64,000 bases of DNA from Pseudomonas sp. PDM04 (GTDB lineage Bacteria; Pseudomonadota; Gammaproteobacteria; Pseudomonadales; Pseudomonadaceae), in assembly GCF_014851765.1 (NCBI RefSeq), contig NZ_JACVAI010000005.1:522915-586914 (forward strand), in the 5' to 3' direction. Positions 26,645 through 35,248 of this stretch are shown one piece after another (position 1 is the first letter of the stretch; every line of letters begins with the position of its first letter). The notes beneath the pieces were generated by a model. That model made no database searches. It had not been told where the DNA came from and was given only the letters and a program-made list of their open reading frames with translations. Made by a program: the position numbers and the translations under genes.

Positions 26645-27987
26645 CTTCGCCCGGCGAACCAGCGATCGTGCTTGCGCAACGACCAGGCGATGGCGCCGAG
26701 GGTCAGGCTGCGCAGCACCATGAACAGCAGGAACGCGATCCACAGGCCATGGTTGCCCAGGCCTCGCAGGGCCCAGGCAAACGGCAGGATCAGCAACACC
26801 GCCAACAGCATGCCGTTGCGCATTTCCCGGGCTCGGGTGGCACCGATGAACAGGCCGTCGAGCACGTAGCTCCAGACCGCGATCAACGGCAGGGCAGCCA
26901 GGTAGGGCAGGTAGATGAAGGCTGTATCGCGCACGCTCTGGATATCGGTCTGCATCTCGATGAACAGGTGCCCGGCGAACAGGAACAGCGTGGCAAATCC
27001 CGAACTGGCCAGCAGCGACCAGCCGCAGGCCACGACCAGTGAGCGGCGCAGGGCGTCACGATCGCGCGCGCCGATCGCATGCCCGCACAGCGCTTCAACG
27101 GCGTGGGCCAGGCCATCGAGCGCGTGGGCGGTCAGCAGCAAGCCGTTGAGCAGCAGGGCGTTGGCGGCAACAGTGGCGTCACCCAGCCGCGTGCCTTGTA
27201 CGGTGATCAGCATGAACACCAGTTGCAGCAACAGGCTGCGGATGAAGATGTCGCGGTTGACGGCCAGCAGCGGGCGCCAACTCCCCCACAGCGTCAGGGC
27301 GGCCCAGGCGATCTGGCCGGGGTAGGCGCGCAGGGCTTTGCGCGTCAGCAGCAGGCCGATCAGGGCACCGGTCCATTCGGCGATCACCGAGGCCCGGGCC
27401 GAACCGGCCACGCCCCAGTCCAGTCCGAGGACAAACCACAGGTTCAGGGCAATGTTCACCAGGTTGGTGCCCAGCAGGATCGCCAGCGGCGCCCGGGCGT
27501 TCTGGGTGCCGAGGAACCAGCCGACCAACGCGTAGCTGGCCAGCGCGGCCGGCAGACCGAACAGGCGCGTGTGGAAAAACTCCCGGGCCATCTGGTCCAG
27601 TTCCGCCGAGGGCTGCATGAAGTGCAGGGCGATACCGCTCAGCGGAACGCCCAGCGCACCCAATACGACGGCCAGCGCCATGGCCAGCAACAGCCCCTGT
27701 AACAGGATCTGGCGCAGCGCCGTACCATCGGCACGGCCGGCGGCCTGGGCGGCAAATCCGGTGGAGCCCATGCGCAGGAAGCTCATGGCCCAGGCCAGAA
27801 AACTGTAGAGGCTGGCCCCGACCGCGACAGCGCCCAACTGATGGGCGTGGGGCAAGTGGCCGATGACCGTGCTGTCGACCAGTGCCACCAGCGGCACGGA
27901 AATGTTCGAGAGAATCATGGGGGCGGCGAGCGCCCAGACCCGGCGATGGGTGGGGCGGTCGCGCCAGTCGGCGATCAGGTTGGACAT
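26638..27987 (-). CDS. MATE-family efflux transporter (DinF type)
   Basis: A 449-residue inner-membrane transporter with about twelve helices in two halves. The first is VWALAAPMILSNISVPLVAL and the pseudo-symmetric second begins near FIRSLLLQLVFMLITVQGTR. Sequence style and length fit the DinF branch of MATE, which exports cationic compounds using Na+ or H+ gradients; the substrate is unknown. The start at MSNLIADWRDR follows an AAGGAG ribosome-binding site. It converges with the DUF4123 gene with a 7-bp overlap. Confidence 0.9.
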   Translation of the reverse strand: MSNLIADWRDRPTHRRVWALAAPMILSNISVPLVALVDSTVIGHLPHAHQLGAVAVGASLYSFLAWAMSFLRMGSTGFAAQAAGRADGTALRQILLQGLLLAMALAVVLGALGVPLSGIALHFMQPSAELDQMAREFFHTRLFGLPAALASYALVGWFLGTQNARAPLAILLGTNLVNIALNLWFVLGLDWGVAGSARASVIAEWTGALIGLLLTRKALRAYPGQIAWAALTLWGSWRPLLAVNRDIFIRSLLLQLVFMLITVQGTRLGDATVAANALLLNGLLLTAHALDGLAHAVEALCGHAIGARDRDALRRSLVVACGWSLLASSGFATLFLFAGHLFIEMQTDIQSVRDTAFIYLPYLAALPLIAVWSYVLDGLFIGATRAREMRNGMLLAVLLILPFAWALRGLGNHGLWIAFLLFMVLRSLTLGAIAWSLRKHDRWFAGRSH

Positions 27988-28059
27988 GCAGGCTCCTTGC
28001 AGAGCCGGCATTGTAGCGATTCATCCGGTGTCCGCATCGATCCGTTGCAAGGGGCGGTG

Positions 28060-28353
28060 TCAGTGAATGATCCAGCTCAGCAACCACAGCCCCAGCAGCA
28101 GCCAGATGATGCCCATGATGATCGATGCATTCATGAACGCCCGGATCGCTGACCACAACAGCATGAGGCCGACAATCAAGGCAATGATGCTGACGATCGA
28201 CGTGTCCATGCCCAGCGTGCGGGACAACCCTTCGACGAAATTGCTTCCTGCGTTGCTCAGCAGATTGAACAGGCCGCTCAAGCCGTCAACGATAAAGCGG
28301 ATGACCGAACCGAGTGCCTGGCCGAGCCATTCGAAAAAGCTTTCTACCTGCAT
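28060..28353 (-). CDS. Small two-helix membrane protein
   Basis: A 97-residue protein. An amphipathic N-terminal half (SFFEWLGQALGSVIRFIVDG) is followed by two hydrophobic helices in the C-terminal half (SIVSIIALIVGLMLLWSAI and SIIMGIIWLLLGLWLLSWII). No family recognised. It lies 72 bp upstream of the MATE gene on the same strand, divergent from the MazG-like gene. Codon usage is like its neighbours, and the hydrophobic pattern makes a real gene likely. Confidence 0.7.
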   Translation of the reverse strand: MQVESFFEWLGQALGSVIRFIVDGLSGLFNLLSNAGSNFVEGLSRTLGMDTSIVSIIALIVGLMLLWSAIRAFMNASIIMGIIWLLLGLWLLSWIIH

Positions 28354-28498
28354 GTCATTAACGTCCTGATGTCAGTGGTTGAGCCTTGGGCCACGGATGG
28401 GCGCGGCGAGTTCCGTAGCCGGATCGATTGAGTATGGCGCAACAAACTTGCCTTCAGGGGGTTATCCCCCCGAAGCTATACGCCTTCAGGAGAGCCCG

Positions 28499-28801
28499 AT
28501 GAACCTTGTTGAACTGACCGAACGCCTGCATGCCATCCGTGACCGCAATGACTGGCGGCAATTTCACAGCCCGAAGAACCTGGCCATGGCCGCGAGCGTG
28601 GAAATGTCCGAACTGGTGGAGATCTTCCAGTGGCTGAGCGAAGACCAGTCGCGCCAGCTGCCGGCGGATCAACTGGCCCACGCCGGGCAGGAAGTTGGCG
28701 ACATCGTGTTGTATCTCCTGCTGCTGTGCAGCGAGCTGGGGTTGGACATGAACGAAGTGGTGCGCAGCAAGCTTGCCGACAGTGAGCGGAGGTTCAGCTG
28801 A
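28499..28801 (+). CDS. MazG-like nucleotide pyrophosphohydrolase
   Basis: A 100-residue all-alpha NTP-PPase of the MazG/dCTPase type. It carries the divalent-metal-binding pattern ASVEMSELVEIFQWL (E-x2-E, about 31-45) and the second motif EVGDIVLYLLLLCSELGLD (E-x2-D). Small members of this family hydrolyse dCTP or non-canonical dNTPs. The start MNLVELTERLHAIRDR follows an AGGAG site. The stop overlaps the cmoM start by one base (TGATG), so the genes are coupled. Confidence 0.87.
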   Translation: MNLVELTERLHAIRDRNDWRQFHSPKNLAMAASVEMSELVEIFQWLSEDQSRQLPADQLAHAGQEVGDIVLYLLLLCSELGLDMNEVVRSKLADSERRFS

Positions 28802-29550
28802 TGAGCGACCGTCATTTCGATCAACTGGCGACCCGCTTCGCCGAGAAAATCTACGGCGGGGCCAAGGGGGCGATCCGCCTGGCGGTGTTGCAGGCCGACC
28901 TGGCCGAGGCCTTGCCGGATCGACCGTTGCGGGTGCTCGACATCGGCGCGGGCCTGGGCCACATGTCATTGTGGCTGGCCCAGCGTGGTCATGAGGTCAC
29001 GCTGGCCGAACCTGCCGAACCGATGCTCGAAGGCGCTCGCCAGCGATTCGCCGAGGCCGGGCAGGCCGCGACATTCATTCAGGCGCCCTGGCAGGACCTG
29101 CTCGGCCAGCTCACCGAACCCTACGACCTGGTGCTGTGCCACGCCGTGCTGGAGTGGCTGGCCGAACCCCATGCGATTTTGCCGGTGCTGCATCAGTTGA
29201 CGCGACAGGGCGGCTGGCTGTCCCTGGCTTTTTACAATCGAGATGCGCTGATCTACCGCAACCTGCTCAAGGGCCACTTCCGCAAAATGCGCAAGAACGA
29301 CATGGCCGGCGAAAAGCAGAGCCTGACCCCGCAACAACCTCTTGATCCGCGTGAACTGGCGGCGCAACTTGAAGGCCTGTGGCAGGTCGAAACACAGAGC
29401 GGGGTCAGGGTTTTCCACGACTACATGCCCGTGGAGTTCCAGGCCCGTGCCGAATTGGTCGACGTGCTGGAAATGGAACTGGCCCATCGACGTCACCCGA
29501 GCTTTGCCGGGCTTGGGCGTTACCTGCACTGGATGTGTCGGCCGATCTGA
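28801..29550 (+). CDS. cmoM: tRNA 5-carboxymethoxyuridine methyltransferase
   Basis: A 249-residue SAM-dependent methyltransferase. The N-terminus SDRHFDQLATRFAEKIYG and the motifs LRVLDIGAGLGHMSLWLAQ, LCHAVLEWLAEPH, LSLAFYNRDAL and SGVRVFHDYMP follow E. coli CmoM segment by segment. CmoM methylates cmo5U at the tRNA wobble position to give mcmo5U. It is coupled to the MazG-like gene upstream and followed 12 bp later by a lipoprotein gene. Confidence 0.9.
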   Translation: MSDRHFDQLATRFAEKIYGGAKGAIRLAVLQADLAEALPDRPLRVLDIGAGLGHMSLWLAQRGHEVTLAEPAEPMLEGARQRFAEAGQAATFIQAPWQDLLGQLTEPYDLVLCHAVLEWLAEPHAILPVLHQLTRQGGWLSLAFYNRDALIYRNLLKGHFRKMRKNDMAGEKQSLTPQQPLDPRELAAQLEGLWQVETQSGVRVFHDYMPVEFQARAELVDVLEMELAHRRHPSFAGLGRYLHWMCRPI

Positions 29551-29562
29551 TCGGAGTGCGAA

Positions 29563-30177
29563 ATGAAAAGTCGTTCAGGGTTACTGGTGATCTGCCTGGG
29601 CCTGGCCGCCTGCCAGGGCAGCAATCCGTATGTGGCGAGTTCGAAGCCTTTGCCGCCGGCGCCGCCACAAGCGGCCACGACGTTCGACCGCAGCGCCTAC
29701 CCGGCCGCGCCTCGAGACTACGGCCGTTATCGCAGCTGGGCCTGGCTCAATGGCACGCTGCCACCGGGCACGGCGTGGGCCGACTCGGCACAGGTCGCCG
29801 AGGCCGTGAGCAATGCCCTGGATCAGCGTGGTCTGCGGCCGCTGCATGACAATCGCCCGGCGGACCTGTTCGTCAGTGCCAATCTGCACCTGGAAACCCG
29901 TCTGCGCCAGTATCGGGACGACTATGGTTATTACGGCGGCGGGTATGGTGGCTACAACCGTTACGGCAGCGGTTATGGCCTGTACAACACGGTACCGATC
30001 GTGCGGACTTACTCGGAACAGGTCGTGGTGGTGCAGGTGAACCTGTTCGATGCGCAAAACGGTCAGCCGGTGTGGAGCGCCAGTGCCGAAACCAGCAGCA
30101 AGAGTAGCCAGAGCGCGCAAGCCGATGCCATTCGGGAGGCTGTGGAAAAAGCCATGTCGGCGTATCCTCCCAGTTAG
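29563..30177 (+). CDS. DUF4136 lipoprotein (copy 1)
   Basis: A 204-residue putative lipoprotein. The signal peptide ends in the lipobox LAAC (acylated Cys 17). The DUF4136-type domain starts with PRDYGRYRSWAWLNGTLPPG and contains VAEAVSNALDQRGLRPLHD, a pattern repeated in the next gene. Between about residues 120 and 145 there is a Gly/Tyr-rich loop (YGYYGGGYGGYNRYGSGYG). The residue after the Cys is Gln, not Asp, so outer-membrane sorting is expected. Function unknown. Confidence 0.85.
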   Translation: MKSRSGLLVICLGLAACQGSNPYVASSKPLPPAPPQAATTFDRSAYPAAPRDYGRYRSWAWLNGTLPPGTAWADSAQVAEAVSNALDQRGLRPLHDNRPADLFVSANLHLETRLRQYRDDYGYYGGGYGGYNRYGSGYGLYNTVPIVRTYSEQVVVVQVNLFDAQNGQPVWSASAETSSKSSQSAQADAIREAVEKAMSAYPPS

Positions 30178-30230
30178 CTTCTGCAATAAGAAGCATTGCG
30201 CAGGTTCATGTCTTCAACCGGAGAATCATC

Positions 30231-30788
30231 ATGTTCCGCCGTCTCGTTCTACTGGTCATGGCCGTACTCCTGAGTGCCTGTGCCGCCAACCAGGTCAATC
30301 ATGACTTCGATGCCAGCCGCGATTTTGCCGCCTATCGCAGCTGGAGCTGGAAAGACCCCGTCCTGCAATACCGTCCCGATGACCCTCGGATCAAGAGCGA
30401 CCTGACTGAACAGCGCATCCGCCAGGCGGTCACCGAGCAACTGGACCAGCGCGGCTTGCGCCCGGCGGCGGCAGGCAGCAAGGGTGATGTGTGGGTGCAG
30501 ACCTATCTGATCGTCGAGGACCGACAACAACAGGTCACCACCAACTATGGCGGCGCCTGGGGCAATCCATGGAATGGCTACTGGGGCGGTCCGATGTACA
30601 ACGAGACCCGCAACATTTCCTACAAGGTGGCGACCATCCAGGTCGACCTGCTCGACGGCAAGGACGGCAAACTGGTGTGGCGCGGCAGTGACGAACAGAT
30701 CCTCAGCCGGACACCGAACCCTTCGGATCGCAGCACGGCGATCCAGGATACCGTCAGGAAAATCCTCGCCAACTACCCGCCGCGCTGA
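30231..30788 (+). CDS. DUF4136 lipoprotein (copy 2)
   Basis: A 185-residue paralog of the preceding lipoprotein with lipobox LSAC (acylated Cys 17). It shares DFAAYRSWSWKDP, RIRQAVTEQLDQRGLRPA and a C-terminal DTVRKILANYPP segment with copy 1. Its loop is shorter and Trp/Asn-rich (WGNPWNGYWGGPMYN). The two genes are 53 bp apart, with a GGAGAA ribosome-binding site before this one. A perfect hairpin terminator follows at 30801. The pair probably arose by duplication; function unknown. Confidence 0.86.
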   Translation: MFRRLVLLVMAVLLSACAANQVNHDFDASRDFAAYRSWSWKDPVLQYRPDDPRIKSDLTEQRIRQAVTEQLDQRGLRPAAAGSKGDVWVQTYLIVEDRQQQVTTNYGGAWGNPWNGYWGGPMYNETRNISYKVATIQVDLLDGKDGKLVWRGSDEQILSRTPNPSDRSTAIQDTVRKILANYPPR

Positions 30789-30800
30789 ACCCAGCCATGA

Positions 30801-30834
30801 AAAACGCTGGGAGCGAGCCCGCTCCCGGCGTTTT
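30801..30834 (+). terminator. Rho-independent terminator after the DUF4136 pair
   Basis: A 15-bp stem with one wobble (30801-30815 with 30820-30834), AAAACGC outer pairing and a GGGAGCG/CGCTCCC core, loop AGCC. It ends in TTTT and lies 12 bp past the stop codon. The core resembles a REP sequence. Confidence 0.85.
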
Positions 30835-30837
30835 GGC

Positions 30838-31200
30838 CTGCCTCGAGGTTGTGAAATTAATGACAGCCTTGACTCTGCGACGGACGGTGCAGGCCCGATC
30901 GTGACGCTGACTCGATGTCAGGTTCGGTTAGTGCGCACTGGCCACCACTCGCGCCAAAAGTCTGTCTTCATACACGTCAAAGACTTAAAGGTGTGCTCGA
31001 TTTGTCGGGCTGAAAGTGTCAAACAAGCGGCGATCGGTGCGCTTTGTGCAGCCGCTCTGTTCCGGCGTTTTGAAGTGGATCCAATCGCCGGGCGGTGTAT
31101 GACAGAGTCGGCAAGTGCGACTACTTTCAAGACAGTAGTTGTACAACCAGTGACGGGTAGTACAGAAAAGGTCAGGCTTTGACCCGGAAAGGAGCTGCAA
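30838..31200. promoter_or_regulatory. Upstream region of the response regulator gene
   Basis: No gene is seen in this 360-bp region. Near its end lies a cluster of inverted elements: ACTACT/AGTAGT (31120-31125 with 31134-31139), the palindrome TTGTACAA (31139-31146) and GTAC at 31160. These could be operator sites; the link is inferred from position alone. Confidence 0.35.
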
Positions 31201-31983
31201 TTGAATAAGTCGGTGTCACCGGTAAAAGTCCTCGTCGTCGATGATCAGCCGTTGATTGTTGAGATGGTCTGCGAATTTCTGGAGGGCAGTGGTTATCGCT
31301 GTGTGCCTTGTGAGTCGAGCCAGGAAGCGGTCGAACGTTTCAGCGAGGACGTGGACGTCGGCCTGGTGCTCTGTGATTTGTACATGCCGGGGCTGGACGG
31401 GATTGAGCTGGTGCAAGAGCTGCAACGGTTATCCGGCAAACACCGGGTTTTCGAGGCCATCATGCTCACCGGTCACGCGGAGAAGCAGGACCTGATCAAG
31501 GCCTTGCGGGCCGGGATTGCCGATTACTACCAGAAACCGGTCAACCTGGCCGAAATGCTCGAAGGGATTCAGCGTCAGGAAAGGGTCCTGCAGGAGCGAC
31601 AAAAAAATGTGCAGTTGGGGCAGTTGAGCCAGAAGCTGCAGTACCTGTCCGCCTCGATCGATGACTTGTATCAGGACCTGGACAAGATCCGCCACAGCCC
31701 ACAGTTGCCGGAGGAGGTCGAGGGGGATGCCGGCGACACGGAGGGGGCGGAGATCCCGGCCATCTTCAACCAGTTATCACCCAGGCAGCTGGATGTGGCG
31801 CGGCTGGTCGGCAAAGGGCAGACCAACTATCAGATTGCCTGTGAGCTGGGCATTACCGAGAACACCGTGAAGTTGTATGTGTCGCAAGTGTTGCGGCTGA
31901 CGCACATGCACAACCGGACGCAACTGGCCCTGGCGCTGTCGCCGAGCCGTTCGGGCACGCGCCAGCGGGACACCACGCACTGA
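31201..31983 (+). CDS. Response regulator, receiver plus LuxR-type HTH
   Basis: A 260-residue two-component regulator. The receiver (8-125) has the acidic pair D14/D15, phospho-acceptor D59 in LCDLYMPGLDG and K112 in YYQKPV. A coiled-coil linker (about 128-175) precedes a NarL/LuxR HTH (LSPRQLDVARLVGKGQTNYQ, from about 191). The start is TTG, preceded by a strong AAAGGAG. No kinase gene is adjacent. It converges on the tpsB-type gene and may regulate the tpsB/collagen-like pair. A PprB-like role (surface adhesins in P. aeruginosa) is possible from the architecture but unproven. Confidence 0.88.
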   Translation: MNKSVSPVKVLVVDDQPLIVEMVCEFLEGSGYRCVPCESSQEAVERFSEDVDVGLVLCDLYMPGLDGIELVQELQRLSGKHRVFEAIMLTGHAEKQDLIKALRAGIADYYQKPVNLAEMLEGIQRQERVLQERQKNVQLGQLSQKLQYLSASIDDLYQDLDKIRHSPQLPEEVEGDAGDTEGAEIPAIFNQLSPRQLDVARLVGKGQTNYQIACELGITENTVKLYVSQVLRLTHMHNRTQLALALSPSRSGTRQRDTTH

Positions 31984-31993
31984 TCCGACCCCG

Positions 31994-32031
31994 GTCCCTG
32001 TGGAAGCGAGCAGGCTCGCCCCTTCAGGGAC
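31994..32031. terminator. Hairpin containing a REP core between convergent genes
   Basis: GTCCCTG and CAGGGAC arms (31994-32000 with 32025-32031) enclose a REP-like GCGAGCAGGCTCGC palindrome. It lies between the response regulator stop and the tpsB-type stop and may terminate both. Confidence 0.55.
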
Positions 32032-32039
32032 AAGCCCCG

Positions 32040-33710
32040 TCACAGCTGATAACTGAAACTGATGCTGTACCTCGGTTTGCGATTGAACGTATCCAGGGCT
32101 TTTTCCGACATCGGTTTGGCTGCCTCGAGCGCAATGTTGTAGTACTTGGCATCACCAAAGCGCACACCCAACGCCGCCGATGAGAGGTCGTTGCCCTTGA
32201 CCGGCAATTGGTTGAACCAGGTCCTGGCGCGGTCCAGCACCATGTACGGCTGCACAATCCTCAGCCAGTTCGCGTCGCGGTTGAAACTGTAGTTCAACTC
32301 GTAGGCCACCCCCCAACCCTTGTCGCCGGATGCCTGGTCGTCGGGGTAGCCACGACCGAAGTTCTGCCCGCCGAACACGGCGCGCTCGCTCTCGGGCAAG
32401 CTATCGTCGCTCCAGTACAAGGCGGCGGACACCACACCCTGCCAGTTGTCGAAAAACTTGTCGCTTTGCACCCCCGACAGGCGAACACGGAAGAAGTCCA
32501 GGTCCAGGGCGGTGTCGTTGGTGCGCGCGCCCATGCCGTTGATGCCCTGATACAGGCCGCCGCTGAGAATCCGCAAGCGGGTCTGATCGGCCTTGCGCCA
32601 GTCGCTTTCCACGGCGACGGCGCGAATGTCGCTGCGTTGCTCCAGGCTCAGCGGCAGGCCGACCACCTGGTAGCGGGTCCTGTCGTTGACCGCATACAGC
32701 CGCGCGCCGGCGCTGAGCATCTCGTTGGGGCCGGCAATCAGCGGATGGCTGAAGCCGAGTGAGTAACGGTCGTTTTCCCGGTGCGGCTTGAGCTCCAGCC
32801 CGTTGTCCAACGGCACCCGGGTGCCGGGGTCCGCGCGATATCGCGAAGCGGAGAACGCCAGTTGCGTGCCTTCGGCATTGAGGAACTGGTTGTAGTCGAG
32901 GCGATAGTAATGCTCGGCGTCATCGCCCGGTGGGAAAAGCCCGCTGAGGCTCAGCTGTTCGCCCATGGCCGTGTGTGAGTTGCTGCTGACGCCGAGCAGC
33001 GCCTGGGTGCCGTTGCGGTTGTCCTCGGTGGCGTTCAGGCTGCTGGTGAAGGGCTTGCGGCTGGCCTGCACGGCGAGGTACGCCGCACCGTCGGTGGTGC
33101 CCGGCGGCGGCACCTGGGCCTGCAGTGTCACCCCGGGAATGCGGCTCATCAGCGTGGTGTAGCGCTCGAAGGTCTTGCGCGTCAGCGGCCGTTCCGCCTG
33201 GAGTCTGGCCACCAGTTTGTCCAGCAGCCCCTTGACCCGTCCGACGTCGCCCTGCAACTGGTAATCCTTGATGTAGCCCTCCACCAGCACCACCCGTGCC
33301 ACGCCATTGTCGAAGGGTTGTTGGGGCAGGAAGGCATAGGACAGCAGGTAGCCGTCCTGTTGATAACGGCGGGTGATGCTGCGGGTCGCCTCGATCAGCT
33401 CGGCGACGCTGCTTTCACGGCCTAGCAACGGTTGATAAAGCGCCGCCAGTTCGCTGAGCGGGTAGATCGTGCCGCCCTCGATCTGCACGGTCCGGAGGGT
33501 GAGCCGGGTGCCCATCAGCAAGGGTTGGGCCTGCGTTGCACCGGGTTCCGGCACCTGCAAGGGCGCGGCGGTCGGGCGGTAGGCGTCGGCGGGCAGGTTG
33601 GGGACGGGGAGGTTGCGAATCGTGTCGTTGCTGTTGAGAAAGCTGGGAAGCGTGTCTGCGAGGGTGCAGGAGCTGACGGTGAGCAGTAGCAATGACGCCA
33701 TGACGCGCAT
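32040..33710 (-). CDS. ShlB/FhaC-type outer-membrane transporter (TpsB)
   Basis: A 556-residue two-partner-secretion translocator. A signal peptide (1-18) is followed by a linker, a POTRA_2-type domain (LRTVQIEGGTIYPLSELAAL, about 73-92, then RRYQQDGYLLSYAFLPQQ) and a 16-strand-type barrel. The family motif region is VFGGQNFGRGYPDDQASGDK. It ends in an aromatic-x-x-Leu pattern (SYQL). The usual TpsA exoprotein with a haemagglutination domain is absent; instead the collagen-like lipoprotein gene lies 119 bp upstream on the same strand. This is either an orphan TpsB or one with an atypical partner. Confidence 0.9.
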   Translation of the reverse strand: MRVMASLLLLTVSSCTLADTLPSFLNSNDTIRNLPVPNLPADAYRPTAAPLQVPEPGATQAQPLLMGTRLTLRTVQIEGGTIYPLSELAALYQPLLGRESSVAELIEATRSITRRYQQDGYLLSYAFLPQQPFDNGVARVVLVEGYIKDYQLQGDVGRVKGLLDKLVARLQAERPLTRKTFERYTTLMSRIPGVTLQAQVPPPGTTDGAAYLAVQASRKPFTSSLNATEDNRNGTQALLGVSSNSHTAMGEQLSLSGLFPPGDDAEHYYRLDYNQFLNAEGTQLAFSASRYRADPGTRVPLDNGLELKPHRENDRYSLGFSHPLIAGPNEMLSAGARLYAVNDRTRYQVVGLPLSLEQRSDIRAVAVESDWRKADQTRLRILSGGLYQGINGMGARTNDTALDLDFFRVRLSGVQSDKFFDNWQGVVSAALYWSDDSLPESERAVFGGQNFGRGYPDDQASGDKGWGVAYELNYSFNRDANWLRIVQPYMVLDRARTWFNQLPVKGNDLSSAALGVRFGDAKYYNIALEAAKPMSEKALDTFNRKPRYSISFSYQL

Positions 33711-33755
33711 AAGACATTCCCTGTTCTATTCGCTGCGGGGTTGATGTCCGGGAAT

Positions 33756-33790
33756 GACGACGCAAGACTGGTGGTGAGTCTTGCGCCGTC
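33756..33790. other. Strong hairpin between the collagen-like gene and tpsB
   Basis: A 14-bp stem with one mismatch (33756-33769 with 33777-33790) and 7-nt loop, without a following T-run on the minus strand. It may protect the upstream transcript or set the expression ratio of the two genes. Confidence 0.6.
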
Positions 33791-33829
33791 AATCAGGATG
33801 GGCGCTATCGTTGAGCAGCCGGATGCCAA

Positions 33830-35248
33830 CTAGCGTTTATTGCCCAGCCCTCCGAGCAGACCGCCGCCGCCCGTGCCGCCGTTGACCAACCCGCCCGCGG
33901 CAGTGACGGTGTTGCCCAACGAGGTCACGGTGTTGCCCAGCGAGGTGCTGACTGGGTTGGCATTGCCGGCGGCAATCGCACCGCCAAGGTTGGCGACTGC
34001 ACCACCGGCCTGGCCGGTCAGGCTGGCGACCGGACTGCCGAGGCCGGTGGCGGCGCCGACATTCTGAGTCACGCCGCCGACGGCGCCCACTACCGGGCTC
34101 AGCGCTGTGCCGAGGTTGCTGCCGACGCTGGCCAGCGGTGCCGTCGGCCCGAGGTTGGCAACACCGGAACCGCCCAGTGCGCCGCCGACACTGGCAACGA
34201 GGTTGCCGCCCGCGACCGCGTTACCGCCCGCTGCGTTGATCACGGTATTGCCGCCGTTGAGGCCTTGGCCAATATTGACCACGGCGCCGCCCACGGTTTC
34301 CAGCAAGCCATTGCCGCCCGCGCCTGAACCGCTGCCATTGGCGACCAGGCCGCCGGCCTTGCCAACTGCCGTGCCAGTATTGCTCAGCGCGTTACCCAGG
34401 GTGTTGGTCACAGGATTGCCCTTGCCGGCATCGGTGACCTTGTCACCCACGCCATCGACGGTATCCCCCACTTTCTTGATCACACCCTTGAGCGGCTCGC
34501 CCAGCCCGGTGGCGTCGCCGACCTTATCGGTGGTGTTTTCCACCATGGCAATGACCGGTACCAGTGCATCCCCGGTTTCCTGGGTGACTGAACCCAGGGG
34601 ACCCGTGGTGGTGGCTGTGCTCAGGGTGTCGCCGAGCATCGTGACTTTCTGGCCGACGCCATCGAGCACCGGCGCGACGCGAGTCACGACGCCACCGACG
34701 ACCGGGATGCGGGCGGTGGCCGTGTCGAGTTTGCCACTGACGTCGGAAACGCCATTGCCGACATCCTGTACCACGCCGCCCACCGCCGAGGCGGTGACGC
34801 CGAGGCCGTTCGGATCCGTGCCGAGCTTGCCGACACCGTTGGCCAGGCCGTCACCCAGGGTGGTCACCACATTGCCCGCCGTGTTGGCCACGCTTTGCAC
34901 CACGCCGCCGGCCACTGGAACCGAGCCCAGGGAGTCGCCGATCTGGCCCACGCCATCGCCGAGGCCGCTGACGGTGGTGCCCACATCCTGAACCAGCGTG
35001 GTGGTCACCAGTGGCGTCGCCGTTGGCGGGGTCGTGCCACCGCCGCCAGTTCCACCGCCGCCACCCGAACCGCCGCCCGAGCCATCGCTGCCACCACCAC
35101 CGCCCGCGCCGGCATTGGCCGAGCTGTCGGGTGAGCTGCTGCCGGAACTGCTGTGATGACCGCCACCGCCACTGCTGCAACCGCCCAGGCCCAGGGACAG
35201 GATCAGTGCCAGAGCCGTTGCCGATTTACACCACGCTGGATTTTTCAT
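33830..35248 (-). CDS. Glycine-rich collagen-like lipoprotein
   Basis: A 472-residue surface-type protein. The lipoprotein signal (MKNPAWCKSATALALILSLG) ends in the lipobox LGGC. A Ser/Gly/His linker and a Gly-rich tract (about 25-65) follow, then about 400 residues of loose repeats with periodic VG(D/N), LGxGL and PVxxxLGNxxxxxG units. Annotation pipelines call such Pseudomonas proteins collagen-like triple-helix repeat proteins, though strict Gly-x-y repeats are limited. It ends GGGGLLGGLGNKR. It precedes tpsB on the same strand, so a role as cargo or partner of that transporter is plausible. An adhesin or matrix function is inference. Confidence 0.8.
   Translation of the reverse strand: MKNPAWCKSATALALILSLGLGGCSSGGGGHHSSSGSSSPDSSANAGAGGGGGSDGSGGGSGGGGGTGGGGTTPPTATPLVTTTLVQDVGTTVSGLGDGVGQIGDSLGSVPVAGGVVQSVANTAGNVVTTLGDGLANGVGKLGTDPNGLGVTASAVGGVVQDVGNGVSDVSGKLDTATARIPVVGGVVTRVAPVLDGVGQKVTMLGDTLSTATTTGPLGSVTQETGDALVPVIAMVENTTDKVGDATGLGEPLKGVIKKVGDTVDGVGDKVTDAGKGNPVTNTLGNALSNTGTAVGKAGGLVANGSGSGAGGNGLLETVGGAVVNIGQGLNGGNTVINAAGGNAVAGGNLVASVGGALGGSGVANLGPTAPLASVGSNLGTALSPVVGAVGGVTQNVGAATGLGSPVASLTGQAGGAVANLGGAIAAGNANPVSTSLGNTVTSLGNTVTAAGGLVNGGTGGGGLLGGLGNKR

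Noticed and set aside
30547..31182. Open frame overlapping the second DUF4136 gene and the upstream region
   Set aside because: It is out of frame with a clear lipoprotein gene and crosses a terminator.
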